A stretch of DNA of 64,000 nt, taken from NCBI GenBank assembly GCA_026390775.1, contig JAPLFF010000003.1, positions 615,858 to 679,857 of the forward strand, read 5' to 3'. Shown one piece after another: positions 52,529-62,402 of this stretch. This stretch comes from Ignavibacteriales bacterium. Its GTDB lineage: Bacteria; Bacteroidota; Ignavibacteria; Ignavibacteriales; Melioribacteraceae. The stretch's first letter is position 1. Each line of letters begins with the position of its first letter. Both the position numbers and the translations under genes were made by a program. Under the pieces are notes generated by a model. That model saw only the letters and a program-made list of their open reading frames with translations. It ran no database searches and was not told the origin of the DNA.

Positions 52529-53836
52529 ATGGCAAAAGTACGATTAAATTTCTGGCAAGTTTGGAATATGAGCTTTGGGTTTTTAGGAATACAATTCGGT
52601 TTCGCTCTTCAGAATGCAAATGTCAGTAGAATATTTGAAACATTGGGAGCGAGCATAGATCAAATTCCAATCTTATGGATTGCAGCCCCTGTAACTGGAT
52701 TAATCGTTCAGCCAATCATAGGTTATTTAAGCGATAGAACGTGGGGAAAATTAGGCAGACGTCGCCCATATTTTCTAATTGGTGCTATACTTGCTTCTCT
52801 TGCATTATTAATAATGCCCAACTCTCCAGCACTTTGGGTCGCCGCGGGTATGTTATGGATTATGGATGCATCAATAAATATTTCTATGGAACCTTTCCGT
52901 GCTTTAGTTGCTGATCTCCTGCCTTCAGAACAACGAACTACTGGGTTTGCTGTTCAAAGTTTTTTTATAGGAACTGGAGCAATCATTGCATCAGTCTTGC
53001 CATATATTTTTACCAACTGGCTTGGAATTAGTAATACTGCACCAGCAGGACAAATTCCACCATCAGTACGCTATTCTTTTTATATAGGCGCATTTGCATT
53101 TATATCAGCAGTTGGTTGGACAGTCTTCCGAACTAAAGAGTATCCTCCAGAGAATATAGAACAATTTGAACATAACAAATTGCAAAGTAAGGGTTTACTT
53201 AAGGGAGTTGCTGAAATATTTAAATCTTTTATTGGAATGCCTAAGACAATGATTCAACTTGCTGTCGTACAATTTTTTTCTTGGTTTGCACTTTTTGCAA
53301 TGTGGATTTACACTACACCTGCCGTTACTCATCACATATATGGTGCAACAGATACTTCCTCTAAACTATTTAATGAAGGAGCAAATTGGGTTGGAGTTTT
53401 ATTTGCGATCTATAATGGTTTTGCAGCACTTACAGCATTTTTACTTCCATGGATTGCAAAAAGAACTTCCCGCAAAACTGTACACATGATTAGTCTAATT
53501 TGTGGAGGAATCGGGCTTGCATCATTTTATGTTATTAAGAATCCAAATCTTTTACTCATTTCTGAATTAGGAATTGGTTTAGCTTGGTCATCAATTCTTG
53601 CAATGCCTTATGCAATACTCGCAGGTTCCATTCCTTCTGAAAAGATGGGTGTTTATATGGGCATCTTTAATTTCTTTATTGTAATACCCCAAATTACTGC
53701 TGCAGCTATACTTGGTTTTTTTGTTAAACATTTTTTCAACAATGATGCTATATACGCATTACTTATTGGAGGTGCGTCAATGATTATTGCAGCTGCTTTA
53801 GTAATGTTTGTAAATGATTTAGATGAAGTGAAGTGA
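52529..53836 (+). CDS. MFS sugar transporter, SLC45/GPH-like
   Basis: A 435-residue permease with about 12 membrane segments. The loop-2 motif SDRTWGKLGRRRPYFLIG, with its RRRP, resembles the sucrose/maltose SLC45-type group; FWQVWNMSFGFLGIQFGFALQ is its usual start. It is similar in type to the transporter at 54765-56225. Substrate is probably a sugar, but not fixed. It stands alone on the plus strand and converges on the small exported-protein gene across 41 bases. Confidence 0.85.
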   Translation: MAKVRLNFWQVWNMSFGFLGIQFGFALQNANVSRIFETLGASIDQIPILWIAAPVTGLIVQPIIGYLSDRTWGKLGRRRPYFLIGAILASLALLIMPNSPALWVAAGMLWIMDASINISMEPFRALVADLLPSEQRTTGFAVQSFFIGTGAIIASVLPYIFTNWLGISNTAPAGQIPPSVRYSFYIGAFAFISAVGWTVFRTKEYPPENIEQFEHNKLQSKGLLKGVAEIFKSFIGMPKTMIQLAVVQFFSWFALFAMWIYTTPAVTHHIYGATDTSSKLFNEGANWVGVLFAIYNGFAALTAFLLPWIAKRTSRKTVHMISLICGGIGLASFYVIKNPNLLLISELGIGLAWSSILAMPYAILAGSIPSEKMGVYMGIFNFFIVIPQITAAAILGFFVKHFFNNDAIYALLIGGASMIIAAALVMFVNDLDEVK

Positions 53837-53877
53837 AATAAAATGCAATGAACTAAATAGACAAAAAATTCATAGGA

Positions 53878-54741
53878 CTATTTTAAGTTCTGTTTTTGTG
53901 CTTTGCGATTTATTTTAACTTCAACACTGTAATTATTCTTATACTTTTGGTTTGATCCGGTATAATCATATAATTCAACAACTATGTAGCGAGGTTTATC
54001 TTTTACATTTTCAGTAAATGTAACAGACTTTTCTTTATAATCTTCAATAGTTAGCCAGTTGGATGATTTCATTTGCCATTCTTTACCAACACACAATTTA
54101 ATTTTGTCAGTTATTGTTTTGAAAAAAATTTCAGCTTTTTGTAATTCATTGCTATTGTAAAATGATGCATTATATGAACCATCCTCTTCATCAATAAACG
54201 CATCTACAGCATCATTGAGTTTTACTAGTTGTTGAGTTGCCAAATTCGGGTTCTCTAATAAAAAGAAATATGCAATAGAGTGTGCAACTAGAAAATCTAA
54301 TGTAGAGCAGAAATCTGATGTGCTGTCAAGCGATAAAGCATTTGGTTCTGCTATTGCAGTTTGCAAAATGTAATTTCCTAAAGAATTCTCGGATCCAATT
54401 ACGTACAAAACATATTTACCTGAGATTGTAATTGTGGTTACTATATTTCCATAACCTTTATTATTTCGATCACTTTGTTTGAATATCTTTCCTTGAGAAT
54501 TAACCAATGCAAGACTCGGTTGAAATTTTTGTGTGTACACAACAAAATTTACAGCTTCTCCTTCGAAGAGTTCAATTTCATAACCATCATACCGACCAAA
54601 ATCTTTTTTATATAAATCCTTGGCTGTCAACTCTCCTTTAATTTCATTAAAATCAACTTGGATTTTTTTGGGTTTCTCTTGAGCATAATTGATCTGAGAA
54701 AGAATTATCATCAAAACAAAAACATATTTCCATACTTTCAT
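53878..54741 (-). CDS. Exported protein with a pre-peptidase-like beta domain, function unknown
   Basis: A 287-residue protein with a signal peptide (ending INYAQ). Residues about 30-135 look like a bacterial pre-peptidase C-terminal type beta-sandwich (NFVVYTQKFQPSLALVNSQGKIF, TTITISGKYVLYVIGSE). The rest is mixed helix and strand (LDFLVAHSIAYFFLLENPNL) with no recognised family. It lies between two related transporters, transcribed after the one at 54765-56225 with a 23-base gap. Role unknown. Confidence 0.6.
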   Translation of the reverse strand: MKVWKYVFVLMIILSQINYAQEKPKKIQVDFNEIKGELTAKDLYKKDFGRYDGYEIELFEGEAVNFVVYTQKFQPSLALVNSQGKIFKQSDRNNKGYGNIVTTITISGKYVLYVIGSENSLGNYILQTAIAEPNALSLDSTSDFCSTLDFLVAHSIAYFFLLENPNLATQQLVKLNDAVDAFIDEEDGSYNASFYNSNELQKAEIFFKTITDKIKLCVGKEWQMKSSNWLTIEDYKEKSVTFTENVKDKPRYIVVELYDYTGSNQKYKNNYSVEVKINRKAQKQNLK

Positions 54742-54764
54742 TTAATTGCCTCTTGAATTCAAAA

Positions 54765-56225
54765 CTAATGTCCTTTTGCAAATGATTTTTCACTTACAGT
54801 TTTAACTTTTGAATCATGTACCATTAACCAGAGTAGAGCGGACACGGCTAATGAAATAGCACTTATAATAAAAATAATATTCTTGTTGCCGGCATTTTGA
54901 ACAAATGTACCTAAAACTAAACTGACAAATAATTGTGGCAACACAACCGAAAGATTAAATACGCCCATGAATAATCCCATACGATTCTTATTTACTTTTT
55001 CAGACATAATTGCAAACGGTAAACTTACTATTGCGGCCCAACCAACACCAGCGACAGCCATTAATATCCAAACAATTAGTGAACTAGTACCCATCAAAAC
55101 TATTCCGAAGTAAGCAAGCGACATCACAGCTAAACATAAAAAGTGAGTTTTTACTCTTCCAATTTTTTCTGTGATCGGCTCAAGAACAAATGCCGGTAGA
55201 ATAGCACCTACCGCACTCAATATTAGAAATGAAATTGATAATATTTGTCCAGTCTCAACCGGTGAAGATGGATTTAATTTCTGTTCGATATAACCGATCA
55301 TATAAACAAACATTGTTTGCACACCGATCCACGAAAATGAATTTGCGGCTAGAACTTTTTTATATGAAACTATCCCATACTTATCATTTTTATCATCTTC
55401 TTTTTTAACAACTGTTTTTAATACAAAGAATAAAGAAACTATTAGGAGCCAAATAATAATATACTGATTAACATCAGGTGATAACTTTACAAATGAAGAA
55501 ACTATAAAATGAATTGCTAACAGAATAAAACCATATAGTGGTTCTAAGATAGATATGAATTCTTCGAATGAATACGTAGAACTTTTGGAATCTTTTTCAA
55601 CTTCTGAAATCAATTCACGAGGTTCATCAATAAAAAACATTGGTATTAATGAAAAAGCAAGGACAAGAAATACTCCAAAATAGATCAAAAAATAATTTCC
55701 AAAGATTGCCCCGAGCGCATAAGCAAGAACTCCAAATGAACCGGATATTGTTTGCATCCAGGTATAACCTTTAGTTCTTGGTACACCTTCGGGAGTAACA
55801 TCAGCAATTATAGCCCTTGTTGGATTAAATGAAACGTTGATCGCCAAATCCAAAGTGAGAGCAACAAAGACTGCGACAACAATTATATTACTCACTCCAA
55901 AAAATCCGCTGATCTTGTCAATATTGGGAAGTGCAAATAACATTAATGCCGCTATTGTTCCGCCAATTAAAATAAATGGTCTTCTTCTTCCATTCCAGAA
56001 CCAAACTTTATCACTTATTAATCCTACAATCGGTTGACCGATTATTCCGGCTAAAGGTCCCGCTGCCCAGACAAAGCCAATCTCATGAAGATCTAAATTA
56101 TATTTTGTCCGCATTAACCAACTAAGTGCAGCTATTTGAATTGACAGAGCAAAGCCCATTGCTGTGGAAGGTAAACTAAGTATTGAATAAAAAGTATTGG
56201 AGAGTTTCTTCTGCATCTCTGACAT
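54765..56225 (-). CDS. MFS transporter, SLC45/GPH-like
   Basis: A 486-residue permease with about 12 to 13 membrane segments and a longer central loop (about 205-285) than its neighbour at 52529. The loop-2 motif SDKVWFWNGRRRPFILIGG again shows RRRP. It has LDLAINVSFNPTRAIIADVTPEG, typical of this group. Two such genes within 4 kb suggest related sugars or a duplication; identity looks moderate, so any duplication is old. Confidence 0.83.
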   Translation of the reverse strand: MSEMQKKLSNTFYSILSLPSTAMGFALSIQIAALSWLMRTKYNLDLHEIGFVWAAGPLAGIIGQPIVGLISDKVWFWNGRRRPFILIGGTIAALMLFALPNIDKISGFFGVSNIIVVAVFVALTLDLAINVSFNPTRAIIADVTPEGVPRTKGYTWMQTISGSFGVLAYALGAIFGNYFLIYFGVFLVLAFSLIPMFFIDEPRELISEVEKDSKSSTYSFEEFISILEPLYGFILLAIHFIVSSFVKLSPDVNQYIIIWLLIVSLFFVLKTVVKKEDDKNDKYGIVSYKKVLAANSFSWIGVQTMFVYMIGYIEQKLNPSSPVETGQILSISFLILSAVGAILPAFVLEPITEKIGRVKTHFLCLAVMSLAYFGIVLMGTSSLIVWILMAVAGVGWAAIVSLPFAIMSEKVNKNRMGLFMGVFNLSVVLPQLFVSLVLGTFVQNAGNKNIIFIISAISLAVSALLWLMVHDSKVKTVSEKSFAKGH

Positions 56226-56278
56226 TATGACCTCTAACTATTTCAAGTTTTGTGTAAAGATATTGATTGCATAATTAA

Positions 56279-57028
56279 TTAAAAAGGTTTTTTCTGTAAC
56301 AAAGTTTCGCATCCAAAAGAAATATACTCTTTTAATATTGGAATCTTCGGGAGTTTGATCGTTGGTAAACCAAATCGTAAAGCGTATATAGGTCTAAACA
56401 GAAAAAAATCTTTTTTGATCGGTATGAAATTCTGCAGTAAACACTGAAATTCAAACTCGTGAACGGTACACCCTGTGCCGTAATGCAGCTTGATTTCATC
56501 AATATATCCTGCATCCTCACCTAATAATTTTGCAACTGGTTTTAAAATAGACTTTGGAAGAATGTGTAAATAAGGAATCGTCTTTAAGAAACTTTTTCCG
56601 ATTTGCTGATGACCGGCAAATGGTGATCGTTTTGGAGGAAAGCTTATAAATAGAAATCCATTATAGTTAAGTAGTTTACCAAGGTTGTCAAAAGCTGCTT
56701 TTTTATCCGACACATGTTCTATCACTTCACGGATAATTATTACATCAAAGGTTTCGGATAATTGTCCCGGTAGTTTTGAATCAGTAATATCTCCAACTAT
56801 AATTTTAAGATTATGATTTTTCTTTATGGCTGTTTCAGCACGTGTGGGACTTAGCTCAACTCCAACTACATGCATTCCGATCTCTTGCAGAGTTTCCAAT
56901 AAACCGCCTTCGGCACATCCAACTTCTAAAACTTTCATTTTATGAAAATCCGAAATCATTTTTTGGAAATAAGGAAGTAAATATTCTTTTGTATATTGTT
57001 TTTGTTCGTAGAAATGTTTTTCAGCCAT
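56279..57028 (-). CDS. SAM-dependent methyltransferase, class I
   Basis: A 249-residue methyltransferase. The SAM loop is VLEVGCAEGGLLETL, the acidic strand-2 end is VVGVELSPTRAE, and strand 4 is FDVIIIREVIEHVSDKKAAFDNL, as in the Methyltransf_23/UbiE-like group. The C-terminal 90 residues are basic and hydrophobic, possibly membrane-associated. Likely targets are lipids, sugars or quinones. It stands between the MFS gene and divergent smpB, probably with its own promoter in the 158-base gap. Confidence 0.82.
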   Translation of the reverse strand: MAEKHFYEQKQYTKEYLLPYFQKMISDFHKMKVLEVGCAEGGLLETLQEIGMHVVGVELSPTRAETAIKKNHNLKIIVGDITDSKLPGQLSETFDVIIIREVIEHVSDKKAAFDNLGKLLNYNGFLFISFPPKRSPFAGHQQIGKSFLKTIPYLHILPKSILKPVAKLLGEDAGYIDEIKLHYGTGCTVHEFEFQCLLQNFIPIKKDFFLFRPIYALRFGLPTIKLPKIPILKEYISFGCETLLQKKPF

Positions 57029-57186
57029 AGTATTCTTTTAGAAGTTATATGAAAATTTAATCAAACATTTCGAACGAGCCAAAATTCCTTAAGCAATTTG
57101 GCTCATAAAATCTTTTTTTTGTGATAATGTTAATTCCTTGCAATTAACTCGCAATAAAAATAAATTTTGCCATCAATTATAGAATT

Positions 57187-57642
57187 ATGACTGAGAGTTC
57201 GACAGAAAAGAACATTACCGTTAACCGAAAAGCAAAACATGATTATTTTATTCTTCAGACTTACGAAGCGGGTATTGTTTTAGTAGGAACGGAAGTAAAA
57301 GCATTAAGACAGAACAAAGCTAATCTTGTTGATAGTTACGCAACTCTGGCAAACGATGGAGTTTGGTTACATAATGCAAACATATCCGTCTATGAACAAG
57401 GTAGTATAAACAACCACGATCCGGTTAGAAAAAGGAAATTACTTCTTAATAAAAGTGAAATTAGAAAGTTGGACAAAGCTGTTACAGAAAAAGGAAATAC
57501 ATTAATTCCTTTACGGCTTTATTTCAAAGATGGTTTAGTAAAAGTAGAATTGGCAGTAGCAACCGGCAAGAGACAGTACGATAAACGCGAAGATATTGCC
57601 AAGCGAGATTTAATTAGAGAAATGCAAAGAAAATTTAAGTAG
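57187..57642 (+). CDS. smpB: SsrA-binding protein SmpB
   Basis: A 151-residue partner of tmRNA in rescuing stalled ribosomes. Family pattern: [80 protein letters not shown]. The basic C-terminal tail is present. No tmRNA gene is recognised in the window. It is first in a plus-strand set smpB-tyrS-arginine decarboxylase-TerC. Confidence 0.96.
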   Translation: MTESSTEKNITVNRKAKHDYFILQTYEAGIVLVGTEVKALRQNKANLVDSYATLANDGVWLHNANISVYEQGSINNHDPVRKRKLLLNKSEIRKLDKAVTEKGNTLIPLRLYFKDGLVKVELAVATGKRQYDKREDIAKRDLIREMQRKFK

Positions 57643-57660
57643 CTTTTTCAGGAGACAATA

Positions 57661-58893
57661 TTGAATAAAAAAACTCTCTTCCCACCTCTTAAAGAACAGA
57701 TGGACTTGATCAAAAGAGGCGCTTCTGAAATTATCCCTGAAGAGGAATTAGTTCAGAAATTAGAAAAATCTATAAAAGAAAATAAACCGCTTAACATCAA
57801 ACTTGGCTGCGATCCTACACGTCCAGATCTCCATCTCGGTCATTCAGTTGTATTACGCAAGTTAGCTCAGTTCCAACAACTCGGACATACAGCAATTTTA
57901 ATCATTGGCGATTTTACCGGAATGATTGGTGATCCGTCCGGCAGAAACAGTTCACGTCCTCCCCTTTCTTTTTCGGAATCGCGCGAGAATGGAAAAAGTT
58001 ATTTTGAACAAGCATCAAAAATTTTAGACCAAGTAAAAACAAAAATTGTTTACAATTCTGAATGGCTTGGAAAGATGACTTTTGAGGATGTGATTAAACT
58101 TGCTTCGAAATATACTGTTGCAAGGATGTTGGAACGTGACGATTTCACAAAAAGATATAAAGGCGGAATACCAATAAGTATGCATGAGGTATTATATCCA
58201 TTAGCACAAGCGATGGATTCGGTTGCAATTCAAAGTGATGTTGAGTTAGGCGGAACGGATCAAAAATTTAATTTACTTGTAGGACGTGATATTCAACGTG
58301 AGTTTGGAATGCAGCCGCAAGTGATTCTTACTTTACCACTGCTAATTGGTACTGATGGCGTTGAGAAGATGAGCAAATCTCTCGACAATTATATTGGAAT
58401 AAATGAAACTCCAAAAGATATTTACGGTAAAACACTTTCAATCTCTGACGCTCTGATCTATACTTATTTCGAATTAACAACTGATATTTCAAATGATGAA
58501 TTAATAGCAATCAAACAAAATCTTTCTGATAAGAAAGTCAACCCGAGAGATATTAAAAGAACTTTGGCAAGAAAATTAGTGGAGATGTATCATTCGGTAG
58601 AAGCAGCAATCGAAGCTGAAACCGAGTTTGATAATATCTTTGTGAAAAAAGGTTTACCGGATGAAGTTGCAGAATACAAAATAGATCCTAACACGAAGGC
58701 AATGGAGATAATAGATTTAATTGTAGAAGTAGGATTTGCACCATCCAAAGGAGAAGCAAGAAGACTTGTGCAACAAGGCGGTGTAACAATTGACGGAGAA
58801 AAAATCAGTAATATTAAAGAAGTAATTCGGTTTGATAAAACTAAAATTCTTAAAGTAGGAAAAAGAAATTTTATTAAAATAATAGGTAAATAA
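57661..58893 (+). CDS. tyrS: Tyrosyl-tRNA synthetase
   Basis: Class I synthetase, 410 residues, the longer TyrZ-like bacterial form. HIGH motif is in [17 protein letters not shown] in [14 protein letters not shown], and a C-terminal S4 domain ([23 protein letters not shown]). The start is TTG at 57661, preceded by AGGAG six bases upstream. It follows smpB by 18 bases. Confidence 0.95.
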   Translation: MNKKTLFPPLKEQMDLIKRGASEIIPEEELVQKLEKSIKENKPLNIKLGCDPTRPDLHLGHSVVLRKLAQFQQLGHTAILIIGDFTGMIGDPSGRNSSRPPLSFSESRENGKSYFEQASKILDQVKTKIVYNSEWLGKMTFEDVIKLASKYTVARMLERDDFTKRYKGGIPISMHEVLYPLAQAMDSVAIQSDVELGGTDQKFNLLVGRDIQREFGMQPQVILTLPLLIGTDGVEKMSKSLDNYIGINETPKDIYGKTLSISDALIYTYFELTTDISNDELIAIKQNLSDKKVNPRDIKRTLARKLVEMYHSVEAAIEAETEFDNIFVKKGLPDEVAEYKIDPNTKAMEIIDLIVEVGFAPSKGEARRLVQQGGVTIDGEKISNIKEVIRFDKTKILKVGKRNFIKIIGK

Positions 58894-58909
58894 AATGGAG
58901 GATAATAAC

Positions 58910-59455
58910 TTGTACGTTCCAACAAAAATCTTTTTTACGAAAGGTGTCGGTAAACATAAAGAGTATCTTGCATCATTCGAGCTTGCTCTTCGAAATGCCG
59001 GCATTGAAATATGTAATCTAGTTTCAGTCAGCAGTATCTTCCCTATCGGCTGCAAGAGATTGAGCAAAGAACAAGGTTTAAAATTACTCAAGCCGGGACA
59101 AATTACACATTGTGTGATGGCACGGAACGCAACATGTGAACCGAATAGATTAATTGCCTCCTCTCTCGGTGTAGCAATTCCTGCCGATAAACAAATGTAT
59201 GGATATCTATCAGAACATCATCCTTATGGAGAAACCGAAAAAATTGCCGGAGATTATGCTGAAGATCTTGCCGCAACAATGCTTGCAACTACTTTAGGAA
59301 TAGATTTCGATTCTGATAAAGCATGGAACGAGAGAGAGCAGGTTTATAAAATGTCTAGAAAAATTGTTAACACTTTTAATATTACTCAATCTGCTCAAGG
59401 TGATAAAAAAGGACTTTGGACAACTGTGATTGCAGTTGGAATTCTACTTCCTTAA
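58910..59455 (+). CDS. Pyruvoyl-dependent arginine decarboxylase
   Basis: Makes agmatine from arginine, a step to polyamines. About 181 residues. The self-cleavage site VSVSSIFP holds the Ser-Ser pair that becomes the pyruvoyl group. [27 protein letters not shown] and HHPYGETE complete the PvlArgDC pattern. I prefer the TTG at 58910: GGAGG lies 8 bases before it and the product begins as (M)[13 protein letters not shown], a natural start. The ATG at 58895 is 15 bases upstream and has no ribosome site of its own. Agmatinase is not in the window. Confidence 0.87.
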   Translation: MYVPTKIFFTKGVGKHKEYLASFELALRNAGIEICNLVSVSSIFPIGCKRLSKEQGLKLLKPGQITHCVMARNATCEPNRLIASSLGVAIPADKQMYGYLSEHHPYGETEKIAGDYAEDLAATMLATTLGIDFDSDKAWNEREQVYKMSRKIVNTFNITQSAQGDKKGLWTTVIAVGILLP

Positions 59456-59463
59456 GAAAGATT

Positions 59464-60387
59464 ATGCATAATCATTTTATTTTTTGGGTAATATTTTCAG
59501 TTATCATCATAGTTATGTTTTATATTGACCTTTCTGTAACTGCTCATAGAAAAGGTAAGATCAGTATAAAGTCAAGTCTGATCTGGAGCGGAGTGTGGAT
59601 TGGTACAGCACTTCTATTCAATCTCCTTATACTTCTTTTTTTAGAAAACGGGAAACAAAAAGCGATTGAATTTCTTGCCGGTTACCTTGTAGAAAAATCA
59701 CTTTCATTAGATAATCTTTTTGTTTTTCTTATGATTTTTAATGTGATGGGCATTAAAGATGAGAACCAACCTCACGTTCTTAAGTGGGGAATTATTTCAG
59801 CCATTGCAATGAGAATCCTTTTTATACTTGCCGGAATTGCTCTCATAAACATGTTCCATCCGATTATTTATTTCTTTGGTGCTCTTCTGCTTTATGCTGC
59901 ATATCATATGGCGTTTGGAGAAGAGACACAAATTGATCTTGAAAACAACCGATTAGTAAAATTTGTTTCGAAGGCATTTAGAATTTTACCAAAGTATGAA
60001 GGTAGAAAGTTTTTTCTTACACAAGAAGGTAAATTATTTTTTACTCCGCTTTTTTTAACTTTAATTTTAGTTGAAGCTGCTGATGTTATATTTAATCTTG
60101 ATTCTGTTCCTGCGGTTATAGCTATCACAACAGATTCATTTATTGTAATTACATCTAACATATTCGCCATACTTGGTCTTCGTGCATTATATTTTGCTTT
60201 AGCAGGAATTGTTGATTTGTTTGTTTATCTCAAATATGGTGTTTCAGTTATTCTTACTTTCGTAGGATTGAAAATGTTGGTTGCAGATTATGTTGTAATA
60301 TCCACAGCTTTATCATTAGGAATAATTATTCTTTGTATTGCTGTTTCTGTTATTCTTTCTTTGATGAAAAAGAAACATGTTTCTTAA
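59464..60387 (+). CDS. TerC-family integral membrane protein (Alx-like)
   Basis: A 307-residue protein with 8 to 9 membrane segments. TerC marks: DLSVTAHRKGKI, EFLAGYLVEKSLSLDNLFVFLMIF with acidic metal-site residues, and VEAADVIFNLDSVPAVIAIT. Family members are linked to manganese homeostasis and alkaline or tellurite stress. I chose the ATG at 59464; an earlier frame start lies inside the decarboxylase gene. Its last 38 bases overlap the convergent symporter gene. Confidence 0.88.
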   Translation: MHNHFIFWVIFSVIIIVMFYIDLSVTAHRKGKISIKSSLIWSGVWIGTALLFNLLILLFLENGKQKAIEFLAGYLVEKSLSLDNLFVFLMIFNVMGIKDENQPHVLKWGIISAIAMRILFILAGIALINMFHPIIYFFGALLLYAAYHMAFGEETQIDLENNRLVKFVSKAFRILPKYEGRKFFLTQEGKLFFTPLFLTLILVEAADVIFNLDSVPAVIAITTDSFIVITSNIFAILGLRALYFALAGIVDLFVYLKYGVSVILTFVGLKMLVADYVVISTALSLGIIILCIAVSVILSLMKKKHVS

Positions 60388-61762
60388 AATTAATTATTCC
60401 AATTACATGGACAATAAAAACGAATAATAATCCGGCTATCATTGGCTCGATTTGTTGTAATAATTCGTTTTTCAATTTCTCTCGTACAAAAAACCAAATC
60501 ACACTTGAAGTAACTCCTCCTATAATTTCTACTATAGCATAATTTTTTGAAACTCTTATTTTTTCATAGTAAGCACCAAAGACAAGAAAAATAATTCCCG
60601 GAATACAAACACTTCCGATCAAATACCAAATAGTAATTACTGATTGAATAAAATATGCGATTAGAATACTTATACATGCCGTTACGATTAATCCAACTCT
60701 TGTATAATTTGGAATTTTTTCTATTGTTGATTTCTTTTTGAGCTTAAAAACAAAATCTCTTCCGAAAGTAGTAGCACTAAGAAAAATGAAACTGTTAAGA
60801 GTTGAAATTATAGTTGCGAACATTGCTGCGTAAAAAATTCCTTTAATTCCGCTTCCTAATATTTTTTCTGCATAAAGTGGAAATGATTGAACAGGATTTG
60901 GAAGATTTGGTAATGAAGCTCTTGCAAATAGGCCGGTTGTTGTAGTAAGAAAATCAAACAACCCCATAAATAGAACTGAAATAATAATTCCCCACTTAGC
61001 AACGTTTCCATTTTTTGCCGCATAACATCGCTGATGGAATCCTGGATCAGCGAAGGTCCAGAGTGCTATTAAAAACCAGACTAAAATGTAAATTGGAGAA
61101 ACATTTGAAGTTAATGACAGATGTTCTTTCGGCAAATTTTGTTTTAAGAAATTCAGATCACCTACTTGAGAAAATGAAATGTAAACAATCAAGATGAATC
61201 CAATAAACATTATAAAAAACTGAAAGACATCGGTATATAAATCTGATTTATACCCACCTTTAAGTAAGTAAATTCCGGAAACAATGAAACTAATGATTAA
61301 AGCCGGAAGTAAGTTAATGTTGAAAATCATACTAAGAAGGCTAGCTACCATTAATAAATATGGCGCAGGCGAAACAAGTATGAATACAAGAACTGACGAG
61401 AATATCCCTACAGTTTTTCCATAGATTTGTTCTAACTTATCGGGTATAGTAAATAATTCTGCACTACGAATTTTTTTAGCAAAAAATATTGCGAACAAAA
61501 TTGCAAATATGTAGTAAGGTAAACCTTGAGTGAACCAACTCAACAGTCCGTACCGATAAGTAAATTCACCCACACCAAGTATTCCACCATACCAGGTTGA
61601 AACATTTGTCATTATGAACAGAAATAAACCAACATTTCTACTAGCTAATAAATACTCGGAAAAATTTCCTTTCGGTTCTTTCTTAGGCAAGAAACCAATT
61701 AGAAATAGGATAGCAAAGAACACAGAAATAATAATAAAATCGAGTAGACTAAAAGAGACCAT
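60350..61762 (-). CDS. Sodium:solute symporter (SSF family)
   Basis: A 470-residue transporter with about 13 membrane segments. SSF features: YLLASRNVGLFLFIMTNVSTWYGG in the first helices, WTFADPGFHQRCYAAKNG (sodium-site region), and FYAAMFATIISTLNSFIFLSATTFGRDF. ATG at 61760-61762 chosen because it begins the first helix; a longer form adds unrelated residues. Substrate unknown; proline, pantothenate and sugars are all carried by relatives. It overlaps thiamine pyrophosphokinase by 14 bases and TerC at the 3' end by 38. Confidence 0.87.
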   Translation of the reverse strand: MVSFSLLDFIIISVFFAILFLIGFLPKKEPKGNFSEYLLASRNVGLFLFIMTNVSTWYGGILGVGEFTYRYGLLSWFTQGLPYYIFAILFAIFFAKKIRSAELFTIPDKLEQIYGKTVGIFSSVLVFILVSPAPYLLMVASLLSMIFNINLLPALIISFIVSGIYLLKGGYKSDLYTDVFQFFIMFIGFILIVYISFSQVGDLNFLKQNLPKEHLSLTSNVSPIYILVWFLIALWTFADPGFHQRCYAAKNGNVAKWGIIISVLFMGLFDFLTTTTGLFARASLPNLPNPVQSFPLYAEKILGSGIKGIFYAAMFATIISTLNSFIFLSATTFGRDFVFKLKKKSTIEKIPNYTRVGLIVTACISILIAYFIQSVITIWYLIGSVCIPGIIFLVFGAYYEKIRVSKNYAIVEIIGGVTSSVIWFFVREKLKNELLQQIEPMIAGLLFVFIVHVIGIINFKKHVSFSSKKE

Positions 61763-62402
61763 GTTTTTCCAATAAATCAAAATCACGTATAACAAAAATT
61801 ATTCCGCCCTTAATTTGTAATTGCACTTTGTTATTAACTGCAATATTACTTGTACTTTCCTTTTGCCCAAACGGAAGAGTAATATTTTTCAAAGGATATT
61901 TTAATCCGGATGATTTAACACGAGTTTTAAAATCAAATCCATAAAGTGAAATGATTTCGTTTGGGATAGTTGTTAGAATAATATTTCCGGTATATGCTGA
62001 TAGTAATGATTTTTGATGAATGATCAATATTTTAATTTTATTAAAATATTTTAATACAATACCAAGATTACAGAAAGAATGATCCAATCTGTCTCCAGTT
62101 GCACCAAGCAATATCACTTCATTATATCTCTTCTTCATTACAAATTTTAAACATTTTTCAACATCAGTATCATTCTGCCGATTAATTTTTATTATGTCAC
62201 ACTTGTTACTGTAATACTCATAAACATCCGGTCTTATGGAATCAAGGTCTCCAATAATATATTTTGGAATTAGATTTAAAATTTTAGCTGAATTAGCACC
62301 ACCATCGGCACATAATAATGTTTTATAACCTTTATCTTGCAAAAATTTGACTGTATTCTTACTAGGAAGAAACCCATTAGCAAGAATTATACATTTCTTC
62401 AT
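61749..62402 (-). CDS. thiN: Thiamine pyrophosphokinase
   Basis: Converts thiamine to thiamine pyrophosphate with ATP. The 217-residue protein has LCADGGANSAKILNLIPKYIIGDLDSI and QNDTDVEKCLKFV, then LGATGDRLDHSFCNLGIV, the full set for the catalytic N-terminal domain. The C-terminal thiamine-binding beta domain is shorter in conserved features but present. It starts where the TonB receptor gene ends and overlaps the symporter gene. The cluster may import thiamine-like compounds: receptor, kinase and symporter together. That is inference from order. Confidence 0.9.
   Translation of the reverse strand: MKKCIILANGFLPSKNTVKFLQDKGYKTLLCADGGANSAKILNLIPKYIIGDLDSIRPDVYEYYSNKCDIIKINRQNDTDVEKCLKFVMKKRYNEVILLGATGDRLDHSFCNLGIVLKYFNKIKILIIHQKSLLSAYTGNIILTTIPNEIISLYGFDFKTRVKSSGLKYPLKNITLPFGQKESTSNIAVNNKVQLQIKGGIIFVIRDFDLLEKHGLF

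Noticed and set aside
57029..57186. tRNA or tmRNA gene in the gap before smpB
   Set aside because: No cloverleaf arms or TTCGA-type loop could be found; the stretch is A/T-rich promoter-like sequence.
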